A DNA stretch of 8,341 nt from Actinomycetes bacterium (GTDB lineage Bacteria > Actinomycetota > Actinomycetes > Propionibacteriales > Propionibacteriaceae): positions 1-8,341 of the forward strand of contig JAEWIK010000405.1 in NCBI GenBank assembly GCA_023387135.1. The letters run 5' to 3'. Position 1 is the stretch's first letter. Each line of letters begins with the position of its first letter. Of this stretch, positions 1-6,159 are shown in pieces. Made by a program: the position numbers and the translations under genes. The notes under the pieces are model-generated. The model made no database searches. It was not told where the DNA came from and was given only the letters and a program-made list of their open reading frames with translations.

Positions 1-1296
1 GACCGCCTGGCGGATGGTGAGGCCGTGCTTCACGGCGTGCTTGGCGATCTTCGCCGCCGCCTCGTACCCGATGATGCGGTTGAGCGGCGTCACGATGGAC
101 GGCGACGACTCCGCGAGTTCGAGGCAACGCTCGACATTGGCGGTGATCCCGTCGACACAGCGGGCGGCGAGCACCTTGGAGACGTTCCCGACCAGCGTGA
201 TCGACTCGAGCAGGTTGCGGGCCATCACCGGCAGCATCACGAGCAGGTCGAAGTTGCCCTGCGCGCCGGCGAACGCTATCGCCGCGTCGTTGCCGATCAC
301 CTGGGCGGCGACCATGACGGTCGCCTCGGGCAGGACGGGGTTGACCTTGCCCGGCATGATCGACGAGCCCGGCTGCAGGTCGGGCAGCGCTATCTCGCCG
401 ATGCCGGTCCGCGGGCCCGAGCCCATCCAGCGCAGGTCGTTCGCGATCTTCACCAGCGACACGGCGATCGTCCTGAGGGCTCCCGAGGTCTCGACGAGCG
501 AGTCCTGGGCGGCCTGGGCCTCGAAGTGGTTGGATGCCTCGACGAGCTGCAGCCCCGTGTGTTCCGCTATCAGGTCGATGACCCGCGCGGAGAACCCCGG
601 GGGAGTGTTGATGCCGGTCCCGACCGCCGTGCCGCCCAGCGGCAGCTCGTTGAGCCTGGGAAGCGCCGCCTCGACCCGCGCGATGCCGTAGCGCACCTGG
701 GTCGCGTACCCGCTGAACTCCTGGCCGAGCATGATCGGGGTGGCGTCCATCAGGTGGGTGCGGCCCGATTTCACGACTGTCGCGAATTCCGCGGCCTTGG
801 CTTCCAGCGACGCCGCCAGCGTCTCAAGGCCGGGCAGCAGGTCGTCCCTGATGGCCTGGGCTGCGGCGATGTGGATCGAGGACGGGAACACGTCGTTCGA
901 CGACTGCGACGCGTTGACGTGGTCGTTGGGGTGGACGGCGGAGCCCAGCCGGCGGCTCGCCAGCGTCGCCACCACCTCGTTCGTGTTCATGTTCGAGGAC
1001 GTGCCGGAGCCGGTCTGGAAGACGTCGATCGGGAACTGGTCGTCGTGCTCGCCGGCGATCACCTCGTCGGCGGCCGCGACGATCGCCTGCGCGATCTCCT
1101 GGCTGATGACCCCGAGTTCGGCGTTGGCGAGCGCCGCCGCGCGCTTGATCTGCCCCAGCGCCGCGATGTGGTGGGAGGACAGGGTGCGTCCGGAGATCGG
1201 GAAGTTCTCCACCGCTCGCTGGGTCTGGGCTGCATACAACGCATCGGCGGGGACCCGCACCTCGCCCATCGTGTCGTGCTCTATGCGGTATTCCAT
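1..1296 (-). CDS. fumC: Class II fumarate hydratase (fumarase C), C-terminus beyond left edge
   Basis: Cytosolic TCA-cycle enzyme interconverting fumarate and (S)-malate; the family is an iron-free homotetramer. Exactly 432 codons are visible with no stop, so perhaps 25-35 residues lie off the left edge (about 460-470 is usual). Seen: the N-terminal [14 protein letters not shown] block, [35 protein letters not shown] with H181 (E. coli H188), and the superfamily signature [12 protein letters not shown] at 310-321 with S311 in the catalytic serine position (E. coli S318). The Gly in MPGKVNP fits fumarase; aspartases usually have Ala there. The ATG start at 1296 is forced, because an in-frame TAG lies three codons upstream (1308-1306). 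No Shine-Dalgarno is visible, and a TAGGCT box six bases before the ATG suggests a leaderless mRNA. It diverges from the alkyltransferase-like gene. Aspartase is the alternative, much less likely. Confidence 0.95.
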   Translation of the reverse strand, partial: MEYRIEHDTMGEVRVPADALYAAQTQRAVENFPISGRTLSSHHIAALGQIKRAAALANAELGVISQEIAQAIVAAADEVIAGEHDDQFPIDVFQTGSGTSSNMNTNEVVATLASRRLGSAVHPNDHVNASQSSNDVFPSSIHIAAAQAIRDDLLPGLETLAASLEAKAAEFATVVKSGRTHLMDATPIMLGQEFSGYATQVRYGIARVEAALPRLNELPLGGTAVGTGINTPPGFSARVIDLIAEHTGLQLVEASNHFEAQAAQDSLVETSGALRTIAVSLVKIANDLRWMGSGPRTGIGEIALPDLQPGSSIMPGKVNPVLPEATVMVAAQVIGNDAAIAFAGAQGNFDLLVMLPVMARNLLESITLVGNVSKVLAARCVDGITANVERCLELAESSPSIVTPLNRIIGYEAAAKIAKHAVKHGLTIRQAV

Positions 1297-1302
1297 GAGG
1301 TC

Positions 1303-1312
1303 AGCCTAGGCT
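1303..1312. promoter_or_regulatory. Palindromic divergent -10 element between fumC and the alkyltransferase-like gene
   Basis: AGCCTAGGCT is a perfect 10-bp palindrome, so TAGGCT (fits the actinobacterial TANNNT -10 form) reads on both strands: 1307-1312 on plus and 1308-1303 on minus. Exactly six bases separate each box from a start codon (GTG 1319 on plus, ATG 1296 on minus), so the arrangement is symmetric about 1307.5. The same TAG triplets are in-frame stops that prevent either gene from starting upstream. Neither gene has a Shine-Dalgarno, which together with the spacing predicts leaderless mRNAs starting at or next to the start codons. No convincing -35 boxes are visible; they would fall inside the opposite coding regions. 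Promoter function is inferred. Confidence 0.6.
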
Positions 1313-1318
1313 CTCGGT

Positions 1319-1618
1319 GTGGGAGTGATAGCTGAGGCCACCGACTCGGTGCTGCTCGCCGTCGCCTCCATCCCGGCGGGCCGGGTGACGAGCTACGGCG
1401 CCATCGGACGGCTGGTGGGAGTAGGTCCGCGGGCCGTCGCGCGGGTCCTCGCCACGCGTGGGGACGAGGTCTGCTGGTGGCGGGTGCTGCGCGCCGACGG
1501 GACGATCGCCGCCCCCGTCCTGGACCGTGCAACAGCCCTGCTGGTACGAGAAGGAGTGGAGGTCGACGAGGGTCGGGTCGATCTCGCGAGGTACGGCGTC
1601 GACCCCGATGCCGGCTGA
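1319..1618 (+). CDS. Alkyltransferase-like (ATL/MGMT-family) DNA-binding protein
   Basis: A 99-residue protein with only the DNA-binding domain of O6-alkylguanine-DNA alkyltransferases. Seen: IPAGRVTSYGAIGRLVG (18-34) with Y26 of the nucleotide-flipping region, GPRAVARVL (36-44) with R38 in the arginine-finger position, and C52-W53-W54-R55-V56 where methyltransferases have PCHRV. The acceptor cysteine position is therefore Trp (W53), the hallmark of ATL proteins, which bind O6-alkylguanine without repairing it and pass lesions to nucleotide excision repair. C52 sits one position early, in the usual Pro place, so alkyl transfer is unlikely. Start: GTG 1319, as an in-frame TAG at 1307-1309 blocks anything earlier; GTG 1325 is a less likely alternative. 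It shares a palindromic promoter with fumC. Small helix-turn-helix regulators were considered, but the motif order fits ATL far better. Confidence 0.85.
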   Translation: MGVIAEATDSVLLAVASIPAGRVTSYGAIGRLVGVGPRAVARVLATRGDEVCWWRVLRADGTIAAPVLDRATALLVREGVEVDEGRVDLARYGVDPDAG

Positions 1619-1651
1619 CGCCGGGCCCGCGTCGCGGGGCGGGTTCCTGAT

Positions 1652-1681
1652 TTGGGGACTACGGCCGGATTCGTGTAGTGT
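1652..1681 (+). promoter_or_regulatory. Probable promoter of the tRNA-Thr / tRNA-Met / rpmG unit
   Basis: TTGGGG at 1652-1657 and TAGTGT at 1676-1681 are separated by 18 bases, a plausible -35/-10 pair for a housekeeping sigma factor. Transcription would start near 1688, only about seven bases before the mature 5' end of tRNA-Thr. The -35 matches TTGACA at three of six positions, so this is a prediction only. Confidence 0.5.
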
Positions 1682-1694
1682 CGAGCGCGGTCCG

Positions 1695-1767
1695 GCCCCT
1701 ATAGCTCAGTCGGCAGAGCGTCTCCATGGTAAGGAGAAGGTCTGCGGTTCGATTCCGCATGGGGGCT
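1695..1767 (+). tRNA. tRNA-Thr (anticodon GGT)
   Basis: A complete cloverleaf folds. Acceptor 1695-1701 pairs with 1760-1766 (one G-U); the D arm begins GCTC at 1704; anticodon stem TCTCC/GGAGA encloses the loop ATGGTAA with anticodon GGT at 1728-1730; T stem TGCGG/CCGCA encloses TTCGATT. The discriminator is T1767 and no CCA is encoded. It reads ACC and, by wobble, ACT. It heads the tRNA-Met/rpmG unit. Confidence 0.96.
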
Positions 1768-1801
1768 CTGTGTGCGGCAGTGACGGAATAACCGCCCGTC
1801 T

Positions 1802-1831
1802 CCCCGGGTTCGGGGCTGTCGGACACAGCCC
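1802..1831 (+). other. Two overlapping hairpins between tRNA-Thr and tRNA-Met
   Basis: The 64-base spacer between the two tRNAs contains a 5-bp stem CCCCG/CGGGG (1802-1806 with 1811-1815) and a 7-bp stem GGGCTGT/ACAGCCC (1813-1819 with 1825-1831). They share bases 1813-1815, so they cannot both form fully. The second ends exactly at the base before mature tRNA-Met, where RNase P must cut. A role in pre-tRNA processing is inferred. Confidence 0.4.
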
Positions 1832-1907
1832 GGCGGGATAGCTCAGGCGGTAGAGCAAGCGGCTCATAATCGCTGTGTCGCGGGTTCAAGTCCCGCTCCC
1901 GCTACCA
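1832..1907 (+). tRNA. tRNA-Met (anticodon CAT), CCA encoded
   Basis: Cloverleaf: acceptor 1832-1838 with 1897-1903 (first pair G-U); D stem GCTC/GAGC; anticodon stem AGCGG/TCGCT around CTCATAA with CAT at 1865-1867; T stem GCGGG/CCCGC around TTCAAGT; discriminator A1904 and encoded CCA at 1905-1907. It lacks the three G-C pairs of the initiator anticodon stem and the initiator 1:72 mismatch, so it is not tRNA-fMet. Elongator Met is favoured by its position just before rpmG; a lysidine-type tRNA-Ile(CAT) cannot be fully excluded by eye. Only 33 bases separate it from rpmG, so the two are probably co-transcribed. Confidence 0.92.
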
Positions 1908-1940
1908 GGTTGCCGCCGACGCGTAGGAAGAGAGAGGCCG

Positions 1941-2111
1941 ATGGCCAAGAAGCAAGCCGACATCCGGCCGAAGATCACGCTTGCCTGCACGGTGTGCAAG
2001 GAGCGGAACTACATCACCAAGAAGAATCGGCGCAACGACCCCGATCGTCTTGAGCTCAAGAAGTTCTGTCCGAAGTGCCACGCGCACACGGCTCACCGCG
2101 AGACCCGCTGA
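1941..2111 (+). CDS. rpmG: 50S ribosomal protein L33 (zinc-binding form)
   Basis: A 56-residue large-subunit protein of normal L33 length. It starts [19 protein letters not shown] and contains [20 protein letters not shown] and the His-rich end [10 protein letters not shown]. Two CxxC pairs, C16/C19 and C43/C46, make this the zinc-ribbon (C+) form; many actinobacteria also keep a cysteine-free paralogue for zinc limitation, usually elsewhere under Zur control, which cannot be judged here. The ATG is preceded by AGGAAG (1925-1930) and GAGAGG (1932-1937). It lies 33 bases after tRNA-Met with no promoter between, so a tRNA-mRNA transcript cut by tRNA processing is likely. A hairpin terminator follows. 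Confidence 0.97.
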   Translation: MAKKQADIRPKITLACTVCKERNYITKKNRRNDPDRLELKKFCPKCHAHTAHRETR

Positions 2112-2123
2112 CCTTCACAGCCA

Positions 2124-2152
2124 GGCCGTCCGCCGATCGGCGGGCGGCCTTC
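2124..2152 (+). terminator. GC-rich hairpin terminator after rpmG
   Basis: Twelve consecutive pairs (one G-U at 2129/2144) join 2124-2135 with 2138-2149. The innermost pair would open, giving a GATC tetraloop. The hairpin starts 12 bases after the rpmG stop and is followed only by TT, a weak U-tract common in high-GC actinobacteria. Confidence 0.7.
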
Positions 2153-2279
2153 GCGCGTCCTGAGGGTCTTTCCGGAACCGTCGCGGTGGCGGGCAATCCG
2201 AAGCGGACAACGCTCTTTGCGGCCCCGAAGGAGGGCGGCGCGCGGCGGTCACTGTCACCACCCACCATCCCGAGTCGTC

Positions 2280-2285
2280 TACCCT
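2280..2285 (+). promoter_or_regulatory. Probable leaderless -10 box of hadA-hadB-murB
   Basis: TACCCT fits TANNNT and ends seven bases before the hadA ATG. That places the transcription start at or next to the A of the ATG, and no Shine-Dalgarno lies in between. No clear -35 is visible. The rest of the gap from the rpmG terminator (2153-2279) shows no gene or repeat. Confidence 0.45.
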
Positions 2286-2292
2286 AGGCACC

Positions 2293-2715
2293 ATGCCGAT
2301 CAGCGAAGCGCATGCGGGTCGCAGGTATCCCACGAGCATGCCCTACAAAGTCAGTCGGGCGAAGATCGCCGAATTCGCCACCGCTCTGGGCGATACCAAC
2401 CCCGCCTACCGCGGCACCTCGCCGGTCGCACCCCCCACTTTCGCCATCGTGCTGGCGGCTGCCGCCTGGCGGACGATGTTCGCCGACCCCGAACTCGACA
2501 TCGAGTACAGCCGCGCGGTCCACGGCGACCAGAAGTTCACCTGGCAGCGCCTGCTGCGCGCCGGCGACGAGGTGGTCTCCACGTTGACCATCGAGAAGGT
2601 GCGTCGCCGTGGCCCGGCGGCCTTCATCACCATCGCCGTCAGGGTGTCGACAACCGAGGGCGAGCCCGTCTGCACGGCGGTCTCCACCCTCGTTCACACG
2701 GATGAGGCGGCATGA
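2293..2715 (+). CDS. hadA: HadA-type (3R)-hydroxyacyl-ACP dehydratase subunit, MaoC-like N-terminal-type
   Basis: A 140-residue single hot-dog fold protein of the FAS1-type dehydratase (HadA) family. It resembles mycobacterial HadA from the first residues (YKVSRAKIAEFATALGD at 18-34, NPAYR at 36-40, APPTF at 46-50, then a beta-rich tail with VHGDQKFTWQRLLRAGDEV). In known HadAB dimers this subunit binds the acyl chain and the partner is catalytic; indeed no hydratase-2 D-x4-H motif is seen here. The likely role is dehydration of 3-hydroxyacyl-ACP in FAS II, since many actinobacteria lack FabA/FabZ. Between NPAYR and APPTF it has only five residues, whereas relatives as I recall them have roughly 12-17, so it is shorter than the usual 145-155. 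The ATG at 2293 follows a leaderless-type promoter; the stop overlaps hadB by ATGA. Confidence 0.85.
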   Translation: MPISEAHAGRRYPTSMPYKVSRAKIAEFATALGDTNPAYRGTSPVAPPTFAIVLAAAAWRTMFADPELDIEYSRAVHGDQKFTWQRLLRAGDEVVSTLTIEKVRRRGPAAFITIAVRVSTTEGEPVCTAVSTLVHTDEAA

Positions 2716-3134
2716 GCGTCAAGGTGACTTCCATCAGCGCCGAGGTGGGCCAGGTGCTCCCCGGCTTCTCGGTGACGCTGACCAGGGCTGATCTCGTGCG
2801 CTACGCCGGGGCCTCCACTGACTTCAACGCCATCCACTGGTCCGACTCCAAGGCCGCCGAGGTGGGGCTTCCGGGCGTCATAGCCCACGGCATGCTGACG
2901 ATGGGCCTGGCGCTGCGCCTGGTCACCGACTGGGTGGGTGACCCGGGCAGGGTGCACAGCTACGGCGTCAGGTTCGTCCGTCCGATCGTCGTTGACGAGA
3001 CCCACGGCGCGACAGTCGAGTTCTCCGGCAAGGTGACGAAGGTCTCGGGTCACGTGGCGACGGTGAGCCTCGAAGCCCTCTACGAAGGCGCGAAGGTGCT
3101 GGGCTCGGCCACGGCCGAGGTGGACATTGCCTGA
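2712..3134 (+). CDS. hadB: HadB-type (3R)-hydroxyacyl-ACP dehydratase, catalytic MaoC hot-dog subunit
   Basis: A 140-residue R-hydratase of the MaoC family, the usual length. The hydratase-2 motif is intact at residues 31-48: YAGASTDFNAIHWSD with D37 and H42 as the catalytic pair, followed by GLPGVIAHGMLTMG, which builds the active-site loop and helix. It should form a heterodimer with the upstream HadA and carry out the dehydration step of fatty-acid elongation; organisms without mycolic acids use this pair in ordinary FAS II (inference). ATG 2712 lies inside the hadA stop region (ATGA, four-base overlap), implying translational coupling and 1:1 synthesis. Its 3' end overlaps murB by eight bases. 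Confidence 0.88.
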   Translation: MSVKVTSISAEVGQVLPGFSVTLTRADLVRYAGASTDFNAIHWSDSKAAEVGLPGVIAHGMLTMGLALRLVTDWVGDPGRVHSYGVRFVRPIVVDETHGATVEFSGKVTKVSGHVATVSLEALYEGAKVLGSATAEVDIA

Positions 3135-4203
3135 CGCTCCCAGCCTCGCCGAGCTGACGACCCTCAGGGTCGGCGGGCCGGCGCGCGCCGTGGTCACTGC
3201 CGAGACCGAAGCCGACCTCATCGCCGCGGTCGCGGACGCCGATGCCGCGGGCGAGCCCGTCCTGCTCGTGGGCGGAGGGTCGAACCTGCTCGTCGCGGAC
3301 GAGGGCTTCGACGGCACTGTCATCAGGGTCGCCACCAAGGGCATCGCCACCGAGGACGTCGCCGCCTGTTCGGGCGCCTTCCTCATGGTGGCGGCGGGGG
3401 AGAGCTGGGACGACCTGGTCGCCCACTGCGTCTCGCACGGCTTCGTCGGCGTCGAGGCGCTCTCGGGCATTCCCGGCACTGTGGGGGCGACCCCCATCCA
3501 GAACGTGGGGGCGTACGGCCAGGAGGTGTCCCAGTCGATCGCCAGGGTGCGCACCTGGGACCGCGAGACCCGCCGGGTGACGACGTTCTCCGCCATCGAT
3601 TGTCGCTTCGGCTACCGGACGTCGGTCTTCAAGCGCACGCCGGGTCGCTACGTCGTGCTGTCGGTGAGCTTCCAGCTGAGCCTCGGACGGCGCTCGCAGC
3701 CCGTCAGGTACGCCGAACTCGCCGCGAGGCTGGGCGTGCAGGCAGGCGAACGCGCGGGGCTGTCCGACGTCCGGCAGGCTGTGCTCGAACTGCGGCGGGG
3801 CAAGGGCATGGTGCTCGACCCCGCCGACCACGACACCTGGAGCGCGGGCAGCTTCTTCACCAACCCGATCCTCACCCCCGAGCAGGCGGCGGCCCTGCCG
3901 CCCGAGGCTCCCAGGTTCCCGGCGGTCACCCAGGGGTTCGCCATCGGCGGTGCTCGCCCGGTGGACGACGACAGGATCAAGACCAGCGCCGCCTGGCTCA
4001 TCGAGCACGCCGGTTTCGGGAAGGGTTACGGGACGCCGCCCGCCACGCTGTCGACCAAGCACTCGCTCGCGCTCACCAACCGTGGGGGAGCGACGGCCGT
4101 CCAGCTGGTTGCCCTGGCACGCGAGATCCGGGACGGGGTCGAGCGGAAGTACGGCGTCAGCCTCGAACCGGAGCCGGTGCTGGTCGGGACGTCCCTCGGC
4201 TGA
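3127..4203 (+). CDS. murB: UDP-N-acetylenolpyruvoylglucosamine reductase
   Basis: Cytosolic FAD enzyme that uses NADPH to reduce UDP-GlcNAc-enolpyruvate to UDP-MurNAc, the second committed step of peptidoglycan precursor synthesis. 358 residues, a type I MurB. Seen in order: TTLRVGGPARAVV (11-23), the FAD-binding LLVGGGSNLLVADEGFDG, SGIPGTVGATPIQNVGAYG, CRFGYRTSVFK (159-169) with R164, SAGSFFTNP (239-247) with catalytic S242, and LEPEPVLVG near the C-terminus with E349; R164, S242 and E349 match the E. coli triad R159/S229/E325. The best start is TTG 3127: it has GAGG at 3117-3120 with a six-base spacer, and it puts the TTLRVGG block at the usual distance. It overlaps the hadB stop by eight bases, so translation is probably coupled. 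Confidence 0.96.
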   Translation: MPDAPSLAELTTLRVGGPARAVVTAETEADLIAAVADADAAGEPVLLVGGGSNLLVADEGFDGTVIRVATKGIATEDVAACSGAFLMVAAGESWDDLVAHCVSHGFVGVEALSGIPGTVGATPIQNVGAYGQEVSQSIARVRTWDRETRRVTTFSAIDCRFGYRTSVFKRTPGRYVVLSVSFQLSLGRRSQPVRYAELAARLGVQAGERAGLSDVRQAVLELRRGKGMVLDPADHDTWSAGSFFTNPILTPEQAAALPPEAPRFPAVTQGFAIGGARPVDDDRIKTSAAWLIEHAGFGKGYGTPPATLSTKHSLALTNRGGATAVQLVALAREIRDGVERKYGVSLEPEPVLVGTSLG

Positions 4204-4254
4204 GGGCCTGTCCATGGCGGGTGAGCGGCCCGCTGCGCGGCGAGGGATCGCCGA

Positions 4255-4260
4255 TAAGCT
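4255..4260 (+). promoter_or_regulatory. Possible -10 box for the aminotransferase
   Basis: TAAGCT fits TANNNT. It lies in the 84-base gap after murB and would give a short leader of about 20 bases that contains the AAAGGAAG ribosome-binding site. No matching -35 box is evident, and there is no terminator after murB, so read-through from hadA-hadB-murB is equally possible. Confidence 0.3.
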
Positions 4261-4287
4261 GGTTCGCGGCCTTGTGAAAGGAAGACT

Positions 4288-5481
4288 GTGAGCATTCTGG
4301 CGAGCGTCCCGCTGGCGCCCCGCGATCCCATCCTCGGGCTGACCGAGCAATTCGTCGCCGACCCCCGGGATGGCAAGGTGAATCTCGGTGTCGGGGTCTA
4401 CCTGGACGAGCACGGCAAGGTGCCGTTGCTGAAGTGCGTCAGCGCCGTCGAGGCACGGCTCGCCGCGACACCGGCGGCGCGCGGCTACCTGCCGATCGAC
4501 GGCCTCGCGGCGTACGACAAGGCGGTCAGGGAGCTCACCTTCGGCAAGGGCTCCGCCGTGGTCGAGGCGGGAAGGGTCACCACCGTGCAGGCGCTCGGCG
4601 GGACCGGTGGCCTGCGGATCGGCGCCGAGTTCCTCAAGACGACAGGCGCCGGACGCCGCGTCCTGATCTCCGAGCCCTCGTGGGAGAACCACCTCGCCCT
4701 GTTCACCAAGGCCGGCTTCGAGGTGGCGGGCTACAGGTACTACAACAGGGAACTGCGCGGCGTCGACGTCGACGGCATGCTGCAGGACCTGCGCGCGGCC
4801 GAGCCGGGGACCGTCATCGTCCTGCACGGGTGCTGCCACAACCCGACCGGTTACGACCTGACGCCTGCCCAGTGGGAGCAGGTGGCGCAGGTGGTCGCCG
4901 AACGTTCGCTGGTGCCCTTCATCGACCTCGCCTACCAGGGCTTCGCCCAGGGCCTCGAACCCGACGCCGCGGTGCCGCGCCGGTTCGCCGAACTGGGCAT
5001 CCCCGTCCTCGTCGCGACCTCCTTCAGCAAGAGCTTCAGCCTGTACGGCGAGCGAGTGGGCAGCCTCAGCGTGGTGAGCGGGGACGCCGAGGAGGCGGCC
5101 CGCGTCCTCTCCCAACTGAAGGTCGCCGTGAGGACCACCTACTCCAACCCGCCCACCCACGGTGCGGCGGTGGTGGCGGCGATCCTGCCCGACCCCGAGC
5201 TGCGGGCGGCCTGGGAGCTCGAACTCGCCGGCATGCGGGAGCGCATCAAGTCGATGCGCAAGGCGCTGCTGGCGGGGCTCGACGCCGCGGGCGTCAAGGA
5301 CTGGGAGTTCATCACCGAGCAGGTCGGGATGTTCAGCTACACGGGCCTGTCCACGGCCCAGATGCACGAACTGCGCGACAGGTACGGCATCTACGGCACC
5401 GACGCGGGCAGGATCTGCGTGGCCGCGCTCAACGACGGGAATGTGGAGGCGGTCGCCCGCGCGGTGGCGTCGGTCGTGTGA
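4288..5481 (+). CDS. Class I aspartate/aromatic amino acid aminotransferase
   Basis: PLP-dependent aminotransferase of the AspC/TyrB type (subgroup I-alpha), 397 residues, the family's normal length. Seen: the N-terminal block LAPRDPILGLTEQFVADP, KVNLGVGVYLDE, HGCCHNPTG (180-188) with N185 binding the PLP O3', D213 and Y216 in IDLAYQGF, the Schiff-base lysine K248 in SFSKSFSLYGER, and R375 in GRICVAALN, expected to bind the substrate alpha-carboxylate. It exchanges amino groups between glutamate/2-oxoglutarate and aspartate or aromatic amino acids; which one cannot be read from sequence, so no symbol is given. GTG 4288 is preceded by AAAGGAAG (4277-4284). It stands 84 bases after murB and before the tRNA-Trp/secE promoter; an aspartate-type aminotransferase next to secE is, as I recall, also the Streptomyces arrangement. 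Confidence 0.92.
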   Translation: MSILASVPLAPRDPILGLTEQFVADPRDGKVNLGVGVYLDEHGKVPLLKCVSAVEARLAATPAARGYLPIDGLAAYDKAVRELTFGKGSAVVEAGRVTTVQALGGTGGLRIGAEFLKTTGAGRRVLISEPSWENHLALFTKAGFEVAGYRYYNRELRGVDVDGMLQDLRAAEPGTVIVLHGCCHNPTGYDLTPAQWEQVAQVVAERSLVPFIDLAYQGFAQGLEPDAAVPRRFAELGIPVLVATSFSKSFSLYGERVGSLSVVSGDAEEAARVLSQLKVAVRTTYSNPPTHGAAVVAAILPDPELRAAWELELAGMRERIKSMRKALLAGLDAAGVKDWEFITEQVGMFSYTGLSTAQMHELRDRYGIYGTDAGRICVAALNDGNVEAVARAVASVV

Positions 5482-5493
5482 CCGCGGCCCGGT

Positions 5494-5522
5494 TCGACTC
5501 ACCCCGGCAAACCACGTACAAT
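5494..5522 (+). promoter_or_regulatory. Promoter of the tRNA-Trp / secE / nusG / rplKA unit
   Basis: TCGACT (5494-5499, four of six matches to TTGACA) and TACAAT (5517-5522, five of six matches to TATAAT) are separated by 17 bases, the best housekeeping promoter in the window. Transcription should begin near 5528-5530, giving a leader of about 66 bases before tRNA-Trp. It is just downstream of the aminotransferase stop. Confidence 0.75.
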
Positions 5523-5595
5523 CTCGTTCTTGGTGACTGTCATCAGTTCCGCCATGCCCACAAGGCTGCGGGAGTGTCGCGGATCACCAACCCCA

Positions 5596-5668
<73 letters not shown>

Positions 5669-5670
5669 CT

Positions 5671-5694
5671 GGTTCGGTGCCCAGGCACCGGACC
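5671..5694 (+). other. Hairpin between tRNA-Trp and secE
   Basis: GGTTCGGTGCC (5671-5681) pairs with GGCACCGGACC (5684-5694): eleven pairs including one U-G, with the innermost pair probably open to give a four-base loop. It begins two bases after the mature tRNA end. No T-run follows, so it is unlikely to stop all transcription. It may protect the new 5' end of the secE mRNA after tRNA excision, or act as a partial attenuator; both are inferences. Confidence 0.55.
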
Positions 5695-5733
5695 CGCACG
5701 ACAGCAGACTGCGACAGCGAAGGATGGCCCTCA

Positions 5734-6138
5734 GTGGCGGATGAACAGGACAAGGCGCTCGCCGATGTCCCGGCCGACCCGGCCCTGGAACCGGTGGAAC
5801 TCGAGGACCTTCCGCTGAGCGAGGCCGAGCAGGTGGCGATCGCCGCCGCCGGCGCGCGTCCCGTGCGCAAGGCGACGGGCACTGCCGTCGTCGAGGGCAA
5901 GGGACACGCCACGCGCACCCGCTCCGAGGCGACGGCGCGCGAGCACCGCAGGAAGCGCACCACTCCCGCGCAGTTCGTGCGGGAGTCGGTCGAGGAACTG
6001 AAGAAGGTAGTCTGGCCCACCCTGAGCCAGTGGCAGCAGTACTTCATCGTTGTGCTGGTGTTCGTCCTGTTCATGATCGCCATCGTGACGGGCTTCGACC
6101 TGCTGTTCGGCTGGGCCCTGTTCAAGGTCTTCGGCTGA
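5734..6138 (+). CDS. secE: Preprotein translocase subunit SecE
   Basis: Essential small subunit of the SecYEG membrane channel, clamping SecY. 134 residues: a charged, partly acidic cytoplasmic N-terminal region (1-80) typical of actinobacterial SecE, the conserved amphipathic helix FVRESVEELKKVVWPT (about 81-96), then one membrane helix from about 103 to 124 (YFIVVLVFVLFMIAIVTGF) and a short C-terminal tail. Only one membrane segment is present, as in most bacteria; E. coli has three. GTG 5734 is chosen because AAGGA (5720-5724) sits nine bases upstream and the conserved region keeps its normal length; the same frame is open back through the tRNA, but that part is not coding. nusG follows after 21 bases in the classic secE-nusG pair. 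Confidence 0.95.
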   Translation: MADEQDKALADVPADPALEPVELEDLPLSEAEQVAIAAAGARPVRKATGTAVVEGKGHATRTRSEATAREHRRKRTTPAQFVRESVEELKKVVWPTLSQWQQYFIVVLVFVLFMIAIVTGFDLLFGWALFKVFG

Positions 6139-6159
6139 TCCCCGGAAGTGAGAGGCAAC

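Noticed and set aside
25..1335. 436-codon plus-strand open frame opposite fumC
   Set aside because: It is the antisense of fumC, whose catalytic motifs are complete; the plus product is Arg/Gly/Asp-rich filler and runs across the divergent promoter.
1626..1638. Five-bp stem CCCGC/GCGGG after the alkyltransferase-like gene as a terminator
   Set aside because: Short stem with a three-base loop and no T-run; stems like this occur by chance in such GC-rich DNA.
2283..2288. Second CCTAGG near hadA as another bidirectional promoter
   Set aside because: The symmetric match is only six bases, spacing differs, and there is no gene on the minus strand for it to serve.
2968..5502. 844-codon open frame on the minus strand opposite murB and the aminotransferase
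   Set aside because: High-GC DNA leaves long open antisense frames. The plus strand has intact, motif-complete enzymes here, and the minus frame gives a low-complexity Arg/Gly/His-rich product with no recognisable domain.
5724..5744. Six-codon upstream frame (ATG at 5724, TGA at 5742) overlapping the secE start
   Set aside because: Its ATG touches the AGGA that serves secE and has no spaced ribosome-binding site of its own; likely chance.
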